Positions 28,173 to 37,224 of a stretch of 64,000 nucleotides of DNA are shown here, in pieces. Location of the stretch: assembly GCA_023139105.1 (NCBI GenBank), contig JAGLOF010000073.1:1-64000 (forward strand), written 5' to 3'. This DNA comes from a bacterium (GTDB lineage: Bacteria > Zhuqueibacterota > QNDG01 > JAGLOF01). The translations under genes and the position numbers were made by a program. How positions within the stretch are numbered: position 1 is the stretch's first letter; each line of letters starts with the position of its first letter. The notes under the pieces were generated by a model that had not been told where the DNA came from, did not search any database, and worked only from the letters and a program-made list of their open reading frames with translations.

Positions 28173-28511
28173 TTATTCATCATCGCTGCCAGAACCCAAG
28201 GCGTCATGCTGGGTCCCAATGCCAATCAAAAAAATAACAACACTGAGAATCTTCTCCCAGGTGTCGGAGACATATATGACCTGCATAATAAAATAAGTCC
28301 CCACTAAAGAGGAAATAAAGATCAATGCATACTCATATAACGCTACACTCAAAAATCCTGCAAGACCGGAAACAATCAGGTTAATTAAAGAAGTAAACTC
28401 AACCTGGCCCCAATTCAATGCTTCGGATATCACAGGTAGTAGAATGCTGCACACAATAAAGCCAACCAGAAGAATACCAACAGCAAGCATGATAATTTCA
28501 AGAAAGTTCAT
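28173..28511 (-). CDS. small multi-pass membrane protein, 112 aa
   Basis: From the ATG at 28511 (AGGGAGA upstream); a TTG start two codons earlier is less likely. Three or four predicted membrane segments (IIMLAVGILLVGFIVCSILLP, INLIVSGLAGFLSVALYEYA, ILSVVIFLIGIG) and an acidic tail. Not recognised. First gene of the AT-rich cassette 28511 to 26137. Confidence 0.55.
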   Translation of the reverse strand: MNFLEIIMLAVGILLVGFIVCSILLPVISEALNWGQVEFTSLINLIVSGLAGFLSVALYEYALIFISSLVGTYFIMQVIYVSDTWEKILSVVIFLIGIGTQHDALGSGSDDE

Positions 28512-28690
28512 ACACAATCTCCCTTAAAACACACATCGACAGATAGAATTAACTCCACATCATCATCTTTTTAGACATTGTCATGTAATCACTTGTCAGT
28601 TTATATACTCAATCAGAACAATGCTTCAACAATTACTTCTCACTCTAAACTCAAAAACCATACCATACACTAATATATCGGATTACCCAC

Positions 28691-28718
28691 AAAAAAAACC
28701 ACCTCCCTAAGGAAATGG
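28691..28718 (-). terminator. rho-independent terminator of response regulator gene
   Basis: On the minus strand an 8-bp stem (ccatttcc with ggaggtgg, two G-U pairs), a UUAG loop and eight Us. It lies 57 bases past the regulator stop and separates it from the small-membrane-protein cassette. The gap 28512-28774 has no gene and no sigma-54 -24/-12 box that I can find. Confidence 0.75.
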
Positions 28719-28774
28719 CTGTTATTTTATGAATTACTGTCACCTAAAACTGACAGCATGCTATCTTTTTTACA

Positions 28775-30145
28775 TCATATTTCATCCACATTCAAACCCA
28801 GGCCTGTCATCTTCCTGTGCAGGTTTCCACGGTCCATTCCCAATAGACGGGCTGCCTCGGCAATATTGCCGTCAACACAGTTCAATGTCTCACTGATATG
28901 TTTTATCTCAAAGTCTATGCGGGCCTCACGGAGAGTCTTGGTTTTAATAACATCCGTCAACTTCATACTGACAGGTGCCAAACGTTTACAGTGTTCCAAA
29001 TCCATTGAAGCACCACCGTGAAAAATAATAGCACGCTCTACAAAATTACGAAGCTGGCGCACATTACCGGGCCAGGGATGCTGCTTTAAAAAATACGTGG
29101 CAGAACGTGTGAGTGATGGCCTGGGAATACCCATTTTATCACTAAAGTAATTAAAAAAATGCTCAAGCAAAATTGGAATATCGTCATACTGACCTGCAAG
29201 AACAGGCGTTTCAATAGTGAAGACTTCCAATCGATAATAAAGATCCTCCCTGAAACGCCTGGCCTTAACAAGATCCCACAATGGCTTATTTGTCGCAGAG
29301 ATAACGCGTACATCTACTCGCTGTATCTCTACGGCACCAACTTTCTGTACCTCACCATTTTCAAGAAAACGCAAAATTTTTGCCTGGGCTGCCTGAGAGA
29401 GATCACCTATTTCGTCTAAAAAGAGTGTGGATCTATGTGCACTCTGAACCCGGCCTTCTTTATTTGTGACAGCTCCGGTAAATGAACCCTTAACATGCCC
29501 AAAGAGCTCACTTTCAATAAGTGATTCGTGTATGGCTGCACAATTCACCTTGATCATACGCCTGCCCGAACGGCTGCTTTTTGCATGCACGGCCTGGGCA
29601 ACCAGTTCTTTACCTGTACCACTTGGCCCGATAATTAATACAGGTGAATTAAGAGGTGCTACTCTATCAATCAGACCATATACACGGCACATTGCATCTG
29701 ACTGGCCAATCATCTTATATCCGGACATTGCCTCAACCCTGGCACGGAGAAAATCTGCATGTACCGAACGCCAGGACAAAGCATTCCGAATGTTTAAAAG
29801 CAGACGCTCACGCTCAAATGGTTTTTCAATAAAATCGTAAATGCCGAATTTTGTGGCAGAAACAGCCTGATCAACCGAACCATGAGCGGTAATTAATATA
29901 ATCGGAATACCCGGCTTCTCATTCAAAAAAGTCCGCGCTACATCAATACCATCCTTGTCAGGCATCATATCAGGCAGTCTTATATCCAGCAGGACAAGAT
30001 CATAGTCGATCTTTCTGAACTGCTCAACACCAGCCTTGCCTGTCATTTCAGACTCAACGTCGTAGCCCTCATTTATCAAAATCTTCTTTAATATTTGAAG
30101 AATAGAGAGATCATCATCGACAATTAAAATACGTGATGAGCGCAT
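28775..30145 (-). CDS. NtrC-family sigma-54-dependent response regulator
   Basis: A 456-residue three-domain regulator. The receiver domain (1-125) has phospho-acceptor Asp54 in DLVLLDIRLPD. The AAA+ domain (about 145-385) has Walker A GPSGTGKE and the sigma-54 contact loop GSFTGA, where the usual form is GAFTGA. A Fis-type HTH ends the protein (IAEAARLLGMDRGNLHRKM). It activates sigma-54 promoters after phosphorylation by the sensor encoded upstream (30240-32726). Targets are not visible here. A GGAG lies upstream of the ATG. Confidence 0.93.
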   Translation of the reverse strand: MRSSRILIVDDDLSILQILKKILINEGYDVESEMTGKAGVEQFRKIDYDLVLLDIRLPDMMPDKDGIDVARTFLNEKPGIPIILITAHGSVDQAVSATKFGIYDFIEKPFERERLLLNIRNALSWRSVHADFLRARVEAMSGYKMIGQSDAMCRVYGLIDRVAPLNSPVLIIGPSGTGKELVAQAVHAKSSRSGRRMIKVNCAAIHESLIESELFGHVKGSFTGAVTNKEGRVQSAHRSTLFLDEIGDLSQAAQAKILRFLENGEVQKVGAVEIQRVDVRVISATNKPLWDLVKARRFREDLYYRLEVFTIETPVLAGQYDDIPILLEHFFNYFSDKMGIPRPSLTRSATYFLKQHPWPGNVRQLRNFVERAIIFHGGASMDLEHCKRLAPVSMKLTDVIKTKTLREARIDFEIKHISETLNCVDGNIAEAARLLGMDRGNLHRKMTGLGLNVDEI

Positions 30146-30239
30146 TGTGTCTCCATTTAAAATATCCTCCTTTGCGATGAATCTTTTAATCTCCTGGTTA
30201 TTCTTTATATTTTTTAGACAGCAAACTACTTGCCATAAA

Positions 30240-32726
30240 TCAAGCTCCGTTGGAAGTAAAACGCAATGTCACCGTAGTGCCAACATTTTCATGGCTCTCA
30301 AAAATCAATTGCCCGTTATGGCTGTCCATTATCTTCTGGACCATACTCAACCCAAGGCCTGTACCTTCTTCCTTGGTAGTAAAATAGGGCAAGGTTACCT
30401 TATCCAGATAGACCGGCGGCATACCCTTGCCAGTATCCTGAATACGGATATCAATCCCTGGCAGTTCTCCTGGCAGGAGTACAGGCCTGGTTGTTATGAG
30501 AATAGTACCATCGCCATTGAGACTCTCCAGCGCATTTGTCAGCACATTTTTCAGTGCAACAGCAGCCTCCAGCTCACAGGCAAGCATATCAGGAATATTA
30601 TCAGCCAAATCCCATTTAATTTTCGTTCCGTTATCAGACCATGGACGCCACTCTGCCACTACATCTACAAGCCAGGTGTTAACTTCACAAGGTAGCAATA
30701 CCGGCAAACGCGTCTCGGCAAGATGCATAAATCCGTCACTCATGCGTCGGAGCCTGTCTACCTGATGCATGATCGCCTCCAGATATTCATGCGTCTCTCC
30801 GTCGTGTCCTGCAATCTCCAACTGATGCTTAAGCTCCTCAGCATTGAGTTTAAGAGCTGTCAACGGTGTTTTAATACCATGTGACAACTCTTGTGCGACC
30901 TCACCCCAGCGTTTAAGATGATGTAATTTTATCTGGTCTGTGATCTCTCTGACATGTATACTGTAAAGCTTGAATATTTTATGATGCTGCCTGATCAATC
31001 TGACATGAATAGGCTTGCCCTTGATGATCAAAGCAAGATCTCTCTCCTGGTGAGTACCCCAGACAACATCTGACAAACCATCTCTTAGCGCGACAAGATC
31101 CGCTGAAGACAGTACCTCTGAAAACGGCCTGCCGATCAACCGTTCCGGATCATGCGGCCATAGATGCAACAGCTCTTTACCCCAGTGCTGAATTTGTCCG
31201 GAATAATCAATAAGGATAAGTCCTGCACCGGCTTCACTTTTATTTAATATACCAAGGAAAAGACTCTTAAGGCGGCGGCGCCTTGAAAATTCTAATAATA
31301 AAAGAAATACCAGTCCCAGAACAACAGGCAGAGCCCAAAGGAAAGGGTTGAGAACCCCAGCTGCAACAGGAAATGGCACATAAGATTCCTGAAGCTCAAG
31401 AAGCACATGCTCTCCATCCTGAGTAGTGAGCAGATATGCCTTCTCCCTCTCTCTGACAATCTTGAAGTGTGTTGTAAAATTATTTACATGTGGATACTCA
31501 CAGAGTACATTGAGCTGGCTGTCCAGGATGATGCACTTCTCATTAGGCACATAGCAGACCACTTCCTCTTCCCCGTCGCCGTTCAGGTCAATGACATGAT
31601 GCACTTCCACCTGGCTTCCCAGACGCTCTGATTGCCGGACTATTTTCATCCGACCGTCAATCATCATCACAAATCCGTCTGAATTCCCAACGACAATCTC
31701 ATCCCTGCCGTCGTGATTGAGATCCGCTATAACATCACCCCGGGGATACAGCCCCATGGCAATTTCACCATGCACCACTGTGCTGTCCATGCGGCTTCCA
31801 GTCATGGAGTCCAACACATATATTGTGCTCGCTTTTTGTTCAACCTGACCAAGATTATAGGGGATTGCCACAATATCCATCGTGCCCGATCCGTCCAGAT
31901 CGCCGAGGCCCACATAAACACCTGTCCAATGCGTACCGAAGGCCGCCTTCCATAACAGAGTTCCGTCGTCATCCAACGCATAGACATAGGGACGGTCGTC
32001 CTGGTCATCTACACCTCTCACACCGTTGTGATTGGCATATGTGCCTGAAATGAACTCCTCTATTCCATCTCCATCCAGATCGAGAGAGCGTGTAATAAAC
32101 TCACAAGGTCCAAAACGATATTTCCAGAGCACTTCCTGCGTGGTAACGTCTGCCAAAATCAGGCCGCGCTCACCATTCCTATCCCAGGAGCAACTTATTC
32201 GGAAAAGCGTCAGATCTCTGCCCTCTGGAGTCCGGATTTCACCCACCGGGCTAAAGCTCTGATAAAAATCCTCATAAGGCGTATCAGGATGCCTGATAAA
32301 ACTGACAAAATCTTTTAGGCATTCTGCATTAATACTCTTTCCAACTGTAAGAGGCGTAGGAAGAAGCAGCTTATTGAAGATAGAATCACGGATCTGATAA
32401 CTGATCATGAAGTAGATGGAGTCCGCAGAGGGATAGTAGACAGGTGTTACAGAATATGGATCCGGTATTTTTTCAAAACCAAGAGCAACTTTGAAACTGT
32501 GATAGTGGTGGCGAAAAGGGATGTCCATCATGTCAATCTGCGTTCCATAACGCACTAGTAATTCGTCAACGCCGTCATGGTTGGCATCCAGAATGCCGCA
32601 AAAATTGAAAGGCCGTTGCCACACAGGATGGAGCCGATAATATTTACCACTGGATTGGCGCGAACACGTGATAATAAAAAACCCAACAACAAATAACAGA
32701 GTAGCGATCCGTTTACTTAAGCGCAT
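30240..32726 (-). CDS. sensor histidine kinase with beta-propeller ectodomain
   Basis: About 828 residues. The N-terminal segment (TLLFVVGFFIITCS) exports a long extracytoplasmic part with FG-GAP/VCBS-type, calcium-binding-like repeats (SLDLDGDGIEEFISG, GLGDLDGSGTMDIVA, VIDLNGDGEEEVVCY). One membrane helix follows (WALPVVLGLVFLLLL, about 465-485), then a PAS-like domain, HisKA with phospho-His in ELSHGIKTPLT, and HATPase_c (NALESLN, DTGKGMP, GTGLGLSMV). It pairs with the NtrC-type regulator 94 bases downstream. Two ATGs lie in a row; the second (32726) has better spacing from GGAGGT. The signal is unknown; a propeller sensor suggests a surface ligand. Confidence 0.88.
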   Translation of the reverse strand: MRLSKRIATLLFVVGFFIITCSRQSSGKYYRLHPVWQRPFNFCGILDANHDGVDELLVRYGTQIDMMDIPFRHHYHSFKVALGFEKIPDPYSVTPVYYPSADSIYFMISYQIRDSIFNKLLLPTPLTVGKSINAECLKDFVSFIRHPDTPYEDFYQSFSPVGEIRTPEGRDLTLFRISCSWDRNGERGLILADVTTQEVLWKYRFGPCEFITRSLDLDGDGIEEFISGTYANHNGVRGVDDQDDRPYVYALDDDGTLLWKAAFGTHWTGVYVGLGDLDGSGTMDIVAIPYNLGQVEQKASTIYVLDSMTGSRMDSTVVHGEIAMGLYPRGDVIADLNHDGRDEIVVGNSDGFVMMIDGRMKIVRQSERLGSQVEVHHVIDLNGDGEEEVVCYVPNEKCIILDSQLNVLCEYPHVNNFTTHFKIVREREKAYLLTTQDGEHVLLELQESYVPFPVAAGVLNPFLWALPVVLGLVFLLLLEFSRRRRLKSLFLGILNKSEAGAGLILIDYSGQIQHWGKELLHLWPHDPERLIGRPFSEVLSSADLVALRDGLSDVVWGTHQERDLALIIKGKPIHVRLIRQHHKIFKLYSIHVREITDQIKLHHLKRWGEVAQELSHGIKTPLTALKLNAEELKHQLEIAGHDGETHEYLEAIMHQVDRLRRMSDGFMHLAETRLPVLLPCEVNTWLVDVVAEWRPWSDNGTKIKWDLADNIPDMLACELEAAVALKNVLTNALESLNGDGTILITTRPVLLPGELPGIDIRIQDTGKGMPPVYLDKVTLPYFTTKEEGTGLGLSMVQKIMDSHNGQLIFESHENVGTTVTLRFTSNGA

Positions 32727-32832
32727 CATACCTCCTCAAGGATGCAGCCAGCGTAAGGGCATGCAGGCTGCCTTAAAATAATGATCGAGAAAGAACGTTC
32801 GTACTCACATGCACTTCCTATGCCCAATCATC

Positions 32833-35800
32833 CTAAAACAATCCTAACTGATCACTCCGCTCTCTCTTGTGCATGGGACGTTCCTGCACAATCCTTTCCA
32901 GCAGTGCCTCTTCAATGCTATCGAGAAAAGAACTGCGAATTGTATCACGCATCTCACCCATTAATGACCGTTTGCCTGCATGGCATAGATAGAGCAATCG
33001 CCTGGCCCGTGTCATTCCTACATATAGTAATCGTCTCTCCTCTTCAACGTCAATATCACGTCCTTGCCGGATAAAAGGCAGCAACCCCTCTTCACAGCCG
33101 GGAATAAATACAGCATCAAACTCCAGACCCTTTGCAGCATGTAATGTCATCAATGAAACCTGTTCTATGTCTTTGTCCCAGGTGTCAGCACCCTGTCCAA
33201 GTGCAAAATCCCTTAAAAAGGCTTGCCTGTCACGGCCATAACGTTCAGCCTGGCGTAGCAGACGCTCCAATTCTGCATGGGCGGCAAGTCCCAGCGGTTC
33301 TGCCAGCAGTTTCAATGCCGAATCCAGCTTAAGTCCTGCCAGCAATAAAATCCATTTTTCTCTCTGCTTAAATAAATCCGGGAATCTAGCTGAAATCTGA
33401 GTCTCTATAAAAGGATGAAGTTCAGACCATATCCACATTGCCGCCACCAGTAACTGCCGCAAGGGCTCTCTTTTATAGTAAGGTTTATTACCAACGGTCT
33501 GATACGGTATTGAATGATCATTAAAAGCTTTCTCAATCAAGGAAAACTGTCTCCTGGTGCGACAAATTACAGCAACTTGCGCCAATGAATCTATATCAGC
33601 AGAAGCACCCGATGTTATATTTGAGTCCATTGAAAAAAAACTGAGTCCACCCATTAATCTTTCAATAGTACGTGCAATGAATTCCGCTTCACTCTTTCCT
33701 GTGGGCTGATTGGTAATTTTAATTCTTACTCCCGGATGCACGCCCTGCAATTGACCGGATCTGGTATTGGACAAGACAGATTGAGACGCTGACAAAATTG
33801 TGTCAGAACATCGATACGATTTTGTAAGCAGATACATCCTGGCCCTGGGAAAATCTTTCTGAAACATATTAATGTAACCTGCATTGGCACCCCTGAATCC
33901 ATAAATTGCCTGATCAGGGTCTCCGATAACCATGAGATTACTGCGCCCTGACGGTGCCAGCAGCCTTACAAGACGATACTGAGCTTCATTAACATCCTGG
34001 TACTCATCAATTAATATGACAGGCCAACGCCTTACAATTGTTATCAATGTGTCTATATCTTTTTCCAAAAGACGTACCATTCTGAAGATCAGGTCATCCA
34101 GATCCCATAGCCCCGCATCTCTTTTCTCCTGTTCATACTGACGATAGAACGGCATAAAATCTGCATCAACTTTATCATATGTCAATAACATTCTCTTGGC
34201 AGCACTAATGCGTTCCGCCAATTGAGCCGCCTCTTTTTTAGAACAATTACACTGTTCCTGAATATATTCTTCCTGCTGAGGTCTGTCAAGAATATGCGCC
34301 ACGGTTCCTGTAGATTCAAACTCTGAAAGCAGCATGTATCCCAAACTATGAAAAGTAGTTACCAGCGGCTTTTCCGCCTCATCATCTAACAACATGTCCA
34401 GCCGCTCAGATATCTCCAGCGCAGCCTTATTTGTAAAAGTCAAAGCCAGAATTGAAGAACCTGGCAGGCCTTGATCAATAAGCCTGACCATGCGTTGAGT
34501 TGCCACTCGTGTTTTGCCGGTCCCGGGTCCAGCAAGAACAATGGCCGGCCCGTCATCATGCATGATAGCCCTTTTCTGGGACAAATTTTCATCGGAATCA
34601 TCTATAATTAATGATTCGCTAGTTGCCAGATCAGATCCCTCTTTTTGCATAATCTCCCTGCAAGCTTCCATATTAAAAGAGATTGCAGCCCTTGACTCCG
34701 GCCGCGTTGGCGCACCTTCTATATTAAAGAGAGAGACTTGAGATTTAGATACTTTCTTCTTCCCCGGCGCAAAGACTGTTATGCGCCCGAATTCGCCATC
34801 ATATCCTTCGCGGATATATACCTGCCTCTGCCTTACTCTGTCAATTGCTTCTGCCAGTATTTCACCACCGGAAGAGGCAATGATATCCAATGGAAGATTA
34901 AGCAGTATTGGCAACTCAGCACCAAGCCTGGAGATCAATTGATGATAAATTCGGCCAACGCGTTTGGAGGCCGGCCCAACACCTTCTATCTCCGAGATAA
35001 TCTCTTTCAAAGGAATTACAGCCCAGTAAGGACGCTGTCCATCTTTCTCAATAATACTACTGCGATCTGACAACGCTACGGCCCTGTGCATAACTCCCAC
35101 TGTCACCGGCTTGCCGCAGGCCGAACATATTGTCTTATGACGCAAAGTCTCTACAGGATCCCAGCAGATATCACATTTTCTATGCCCGTCATAATGATAC
35201 TTGCCCTCTTGGGGAAAAAACTCAACCGTTCCCAATAGCTGCTCAGGATCATTGGATTTAAATGCTGAAACTATGGAATGATAGGATAATTCCGTGTCCA
35301 ATAAATTAGCTTCCCGGCCCAGTTTTTCCGGAGAGTGTGCATCAGAGTTGGATATAATGGTAAAACGGTCCAAATGACTGGCCATCCAGTGCATTGGAGG
35401 ATCTGCCGATAATCCCGTCTCAACAACGCGTATGTGATGAGCCAGGTCTGCATAGGCTTCATCAATTGAGTCAAAACCAGACTTTGAGCCAAGTGCCGAG
35501 AACCACGGCGTCCAGATATGAGCCGGTATGAAGAGAATATTTTCATCCGTCTCCAGACATATCTCTAAGAGGTCACGTGAATCCAGCCCCAGTATGGGAC
35601 GGCCGTCTGATGTGATATTGCCAATTTCATCCAAGCGTGCCTGAAGCCTGGCAGCGGCGTCAAAAGACGGCAGGAATATGAGATTATGCACCTTTCTGGT
35701 CTTGTCACCACGCTTATATATATTACTTATTTCTGCTGTCAGCAAAAAGCGTACAGGTGCTTCTTGCAGATCTGAATGGTCTAAAGGAGCAGGCGGATCA

Positions 35801-36030
35801 AATGCCTGTTTTAGTCGATAAAGACCTTCTTCTGCAGGCACCAATTTTTCTTTCAGCTCAGTGAGCCATCCCGGATGCGTTATATCTCCGGTTCCAACAA
35901 CGGTTATACCCTTGATACGCGCCCAGGCATCAAGATACTCCGGAATCGCCAGCTTGGAGGTGGCAATGGAAAAATGTGAATGTATATGGAGATCCGCAAG
36001 AAATTGCATATAAGTCCTGCTATCTGTCAT
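32833..36030 (-). CDS. EndoQ-like PHP nuclease fused to UvrD/Rep helicase
   Basis: A 1065-residue fusion. The N-terminal half (about 1-430) matches the EndoQ/TIGR00375 PHP family: metal-binding ADLHIHSHFS (12-21), GTGDITHP and NSDAHSPEKLGREA. A four-cysteine zinc motif (KCDICWD ... ICSACGKP) follows. EndoQ nicks DNA 5' of deaminated bases such as dI and dU. The C-terminal half (about 490-1050) is a superfamily 1A helicase: Walker A GPGTGKT, Q-motif region, VILIDEYQDVNEAQ, GDPDQAIYGFRGA, MTLHAAKGLEFDAVF and LLYVGMTRA. It probably nicks damaged DNA and unwinds from the nick (inference). The start at 36030 has a weak ribosome site; the ATG at 36009 (AGGAC upstream) is equally good. Monocistronic. 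Confidence 0.88.
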   Translation of the reverse strand: MTDSRTYMQFLADLHIHSHFSIATSKLAIPEYLDAWARIKGITVVGTGDITHPGWLTELKEKLVPAEEGLYRLKQAFDPPAPLDHSDLQEAPVRFLLTAEISNIYKRGDKTRKVHNLIFLPSFDAAARLQARLDEIGNITSDGRPILGLDSRDLLEICLETDENILFIPAHIWTPWFSALGSKSGFDSIDEAYADLAHHIRVVETGLSADPPMHWMASHLDRFTIISNSDAHSPEKLGREANLLDTELSYHSIVSAFKSNDPEQLLGTVEFFPQEGKYHYDGHRKCDICWDPVETLRHKTICSACGKPVTVGVMHRAVALSDRSSIIEKDGQRPYWAVIPLKEIISEIEGVGPASKRVGRIYHQLISRLGAELPILLNLPLDIIASSGGEILAEAIDRVRQRQVYIREGYDGEFGRITVFAPGKKKVSKSQVSLFNIEGAPTRPESRAAISFNMEACREIMQKEGSDLATSESLIIDDSDENLSQKRAIMHDDGPAIVLAGPGTGKTRVATQRMVRLIDQGLPGSSILALTFTNKAALEISERLDMLLDDEAEKPLVTTFHSLGYMLLSEFESTGTVAHILDRPQQEEYIQEQCNCSKKEAAQLAERISAAKRMLLTYDKVDADFMPFYRQYEQEKRDAGLWDLDDLIFRMVRLLEKDIDTLITIVRRWPVILIDEYQDVNEAQYRLVRLLAPSGRSNLMVIGDPDQAIYGFRGANAGYINMFQKDFPRARMYLLTKSYRCSDTILSASQSVLSNTRSGQLQGVHPGVRIKITNQPTGKSEAEFIARTIERLMGGLSFFSMDSNITSGASADIDSLAQVAVICRTRRQFSLIEKAFNDHSIPYQTVGNKPYYKREPLRQLLVAAMWIWSELHPFIETQISARFPDLFKQREKWILLLAGLKLDSALKLLAEPLGLAAHAELERLLRQAERYGRDRQAFLRDFALGQGADTWDKDIEQVSLMTLHAAKGLEFDAVFIPGCEEGLLPFIRQGRDIDVEEERRLLYVGMTRARRLLYLCHAGKRSLMGEMRDTIRSSFLDSIEEALLERIVQERPMHKRERSDQLGLF

Positions 36031-36370
36031 TGGTGATAGATTGTGAATCCGTAGTCAAAATGTATTGCAAAAATACTTTGGAATAGATCGTATATTACAA
36101 CATCACCTGGATAAATGCAACAATTATCATTAAAGGTTGGTTAATTGCTATCAAGCTCATTCCAACTGCGCTGTGAGGCTCTGTTATTTCAAAGGCGACT
36201 GCTCTTGCTCTCGTTTGTATTTTGTATTTTGTATTTTATCATTTGGAATTTGCTATTTGCCATTTGTCATTTGGAATTTGGAATTTATGTTACACCCCTT
36301 GCATTAATGATAAAATTTTGTTTTATTACAATATATAGTCTTCATAGACATTTAATAATTAGGAGCCAAT
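36031..36370. other. 340-base divergent intergenic region
   Basis: Promoter region for the EndoQ-UvrD gene (minus) and the MobB-like remnant (plus). Its middle is a low-complexity run (36205-36292). No small gene seen. Confidence 0.55.
36205..36292. repeat. low-complexity TTTG walk
   Basis: Words such as 'tttgtattttgtattttgta' and 'atttgccatttgtcatttgg' slipped against each other. Third run of this kind in the window. Confidence 0.7.
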
Positions 36371-36625
36371 ATGAAGAAAGAACCCCGTATCCTGATGATC
36401 GGTGCTTTAATGAAAGATGCCGGCAAGACCACAATGTCTGAACGCATTATTCAATCAATGGTCAAGAATAATCACGTACTGGCTGCCGTCAAAGTGACTG
36501 TATTTAAAGATAAAAAAACAACAATCCCCCTTGACTTTGTTTTGTTCTATGCTTATAATAACCCTCAATTAAAGAATAACTCCTGCGGGAGATTTAATGC
36601 TATCTGTCATTACAGGTGCTATTGA
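36371..36625 (+). pseudogene. truncated MobB-like P-loop NTPase
   Basis: The first about 47 residues are a clean MobB-type P-loop start: RILMIGALMKDAGKTTMSER and VLAAVKVTVFKD. After that the sequence loses similarity and stops at 84 residues, far short of the roughly 160-250 usual for the family. It overlaps the next gene by 29 bases. The likely history is an internal deletion that joined the 5' part to the spacer before the THEP1-like gene. A ribosome site (AGGAGCC) is intact, so a short product may still be made. Confidence 0.5.
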
Positions 36626-37106
36626 GGTAGGCAAGACTACTGTATTGCGCCGTGTTCTATCACATCCGGGGCTGCAAGATCTAAGATTTAATGGAATCTT
36701 GACAGATACCAGCCCAAAGGGTGACAAGTGGATAAGCTCCCTTGAAAATGGTAACCGCCGCCTTCTTGCCAGGCGACATCAGCAAGGCGATATCACCCTG
36801 GGCCGCTATGGTATACGCCTGGCGGCATTGGATTTTGCCAATAAATGTATACAGGAAGCCGATATAGACGCCTTCCTTATAATTGACGAACTAGGCCGGC
36901 TTGAACTGAATTCATCTGGTTTCTCTGCCGCTTTTAAGGCGATACATAAATACCGGAACAGGCATGCACTTATAGTGGTGCAACAAAAGTTTATAGATCA
37001 ATACAAAAACATGCTTGGGCCTGTGAGCCGGATATTTACTGTGACAATGAAAAATCGTAACCTGATAGATAGACAGATTGTAGATCACTTGTCAAAGTGT
37101 CTTTAG
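36597..37106 (+). CDS. THEP1-like nucleoside-triphosphatase (NTPase_1)
   Basis: A 169-residue P-loop NTPase: Walker A GAIEVGKTT (7-15) and Walker B AFLIIDELGRLEL near 98-110, as in the DUF265/THEP1 family. Proteins of this family hydrolyse NTPs in vitro; the cellular role is open. Next to the MobB-like remnant and 120 bases before the candidate Moco riboswitch, it may belong to the same cofactor-handling locus (inference). GGGAGATTTA precedes the ATG. Confidence 0.78.
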   Translation: MLSVITGAIEVGKTTVLRRVLSHPGLQDLRFNGILTDTSPKGDKWISSLENGNRRLLARRHQQGDITLGRYGIRLAALDFANKCIQEADIDAFLIIDELGRLELNSSGFSAAFKAIHKYRNRHALIVVQQKFIDQYKNMLGPVSRIFTVTMKNRNLIDRQIVDHLSKCL

Positions 37107-37141
37107 GAATATAGTACGGCAGAGACACCGTTATATTTACA

Positions 37142-37169
37142 ATTGCGAGGCGTTCTTCGCCGTGGCAAT
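37142..37169. repeat. hairpin of the 'attgcgagg...gcaat' dispersed type
   Basis: attgc (37142-37146) and gcaat (37165-37169) flank an inner ggcg/cgcc stem with a ttctt loop. It resembles the common 'ATTGCGAGG...GCAATC' palindromic repeats dispersed in many bacterial genomes. Confidence 0.5.
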
Positions 37170-37224
37170 CTCAGCTTGACCGGCATGCTATATATCTTCA
37201 GCATCTGCCGGAGATAATAAAATT

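Noticed and set aside
28512-28774. Possible sigma-54 promoter for the small-membrane-protein cassette
   Set aside because: No TGGCAC-N5-TTGC-like box on the minus strand; only a terminator for the regulator gene is visible.
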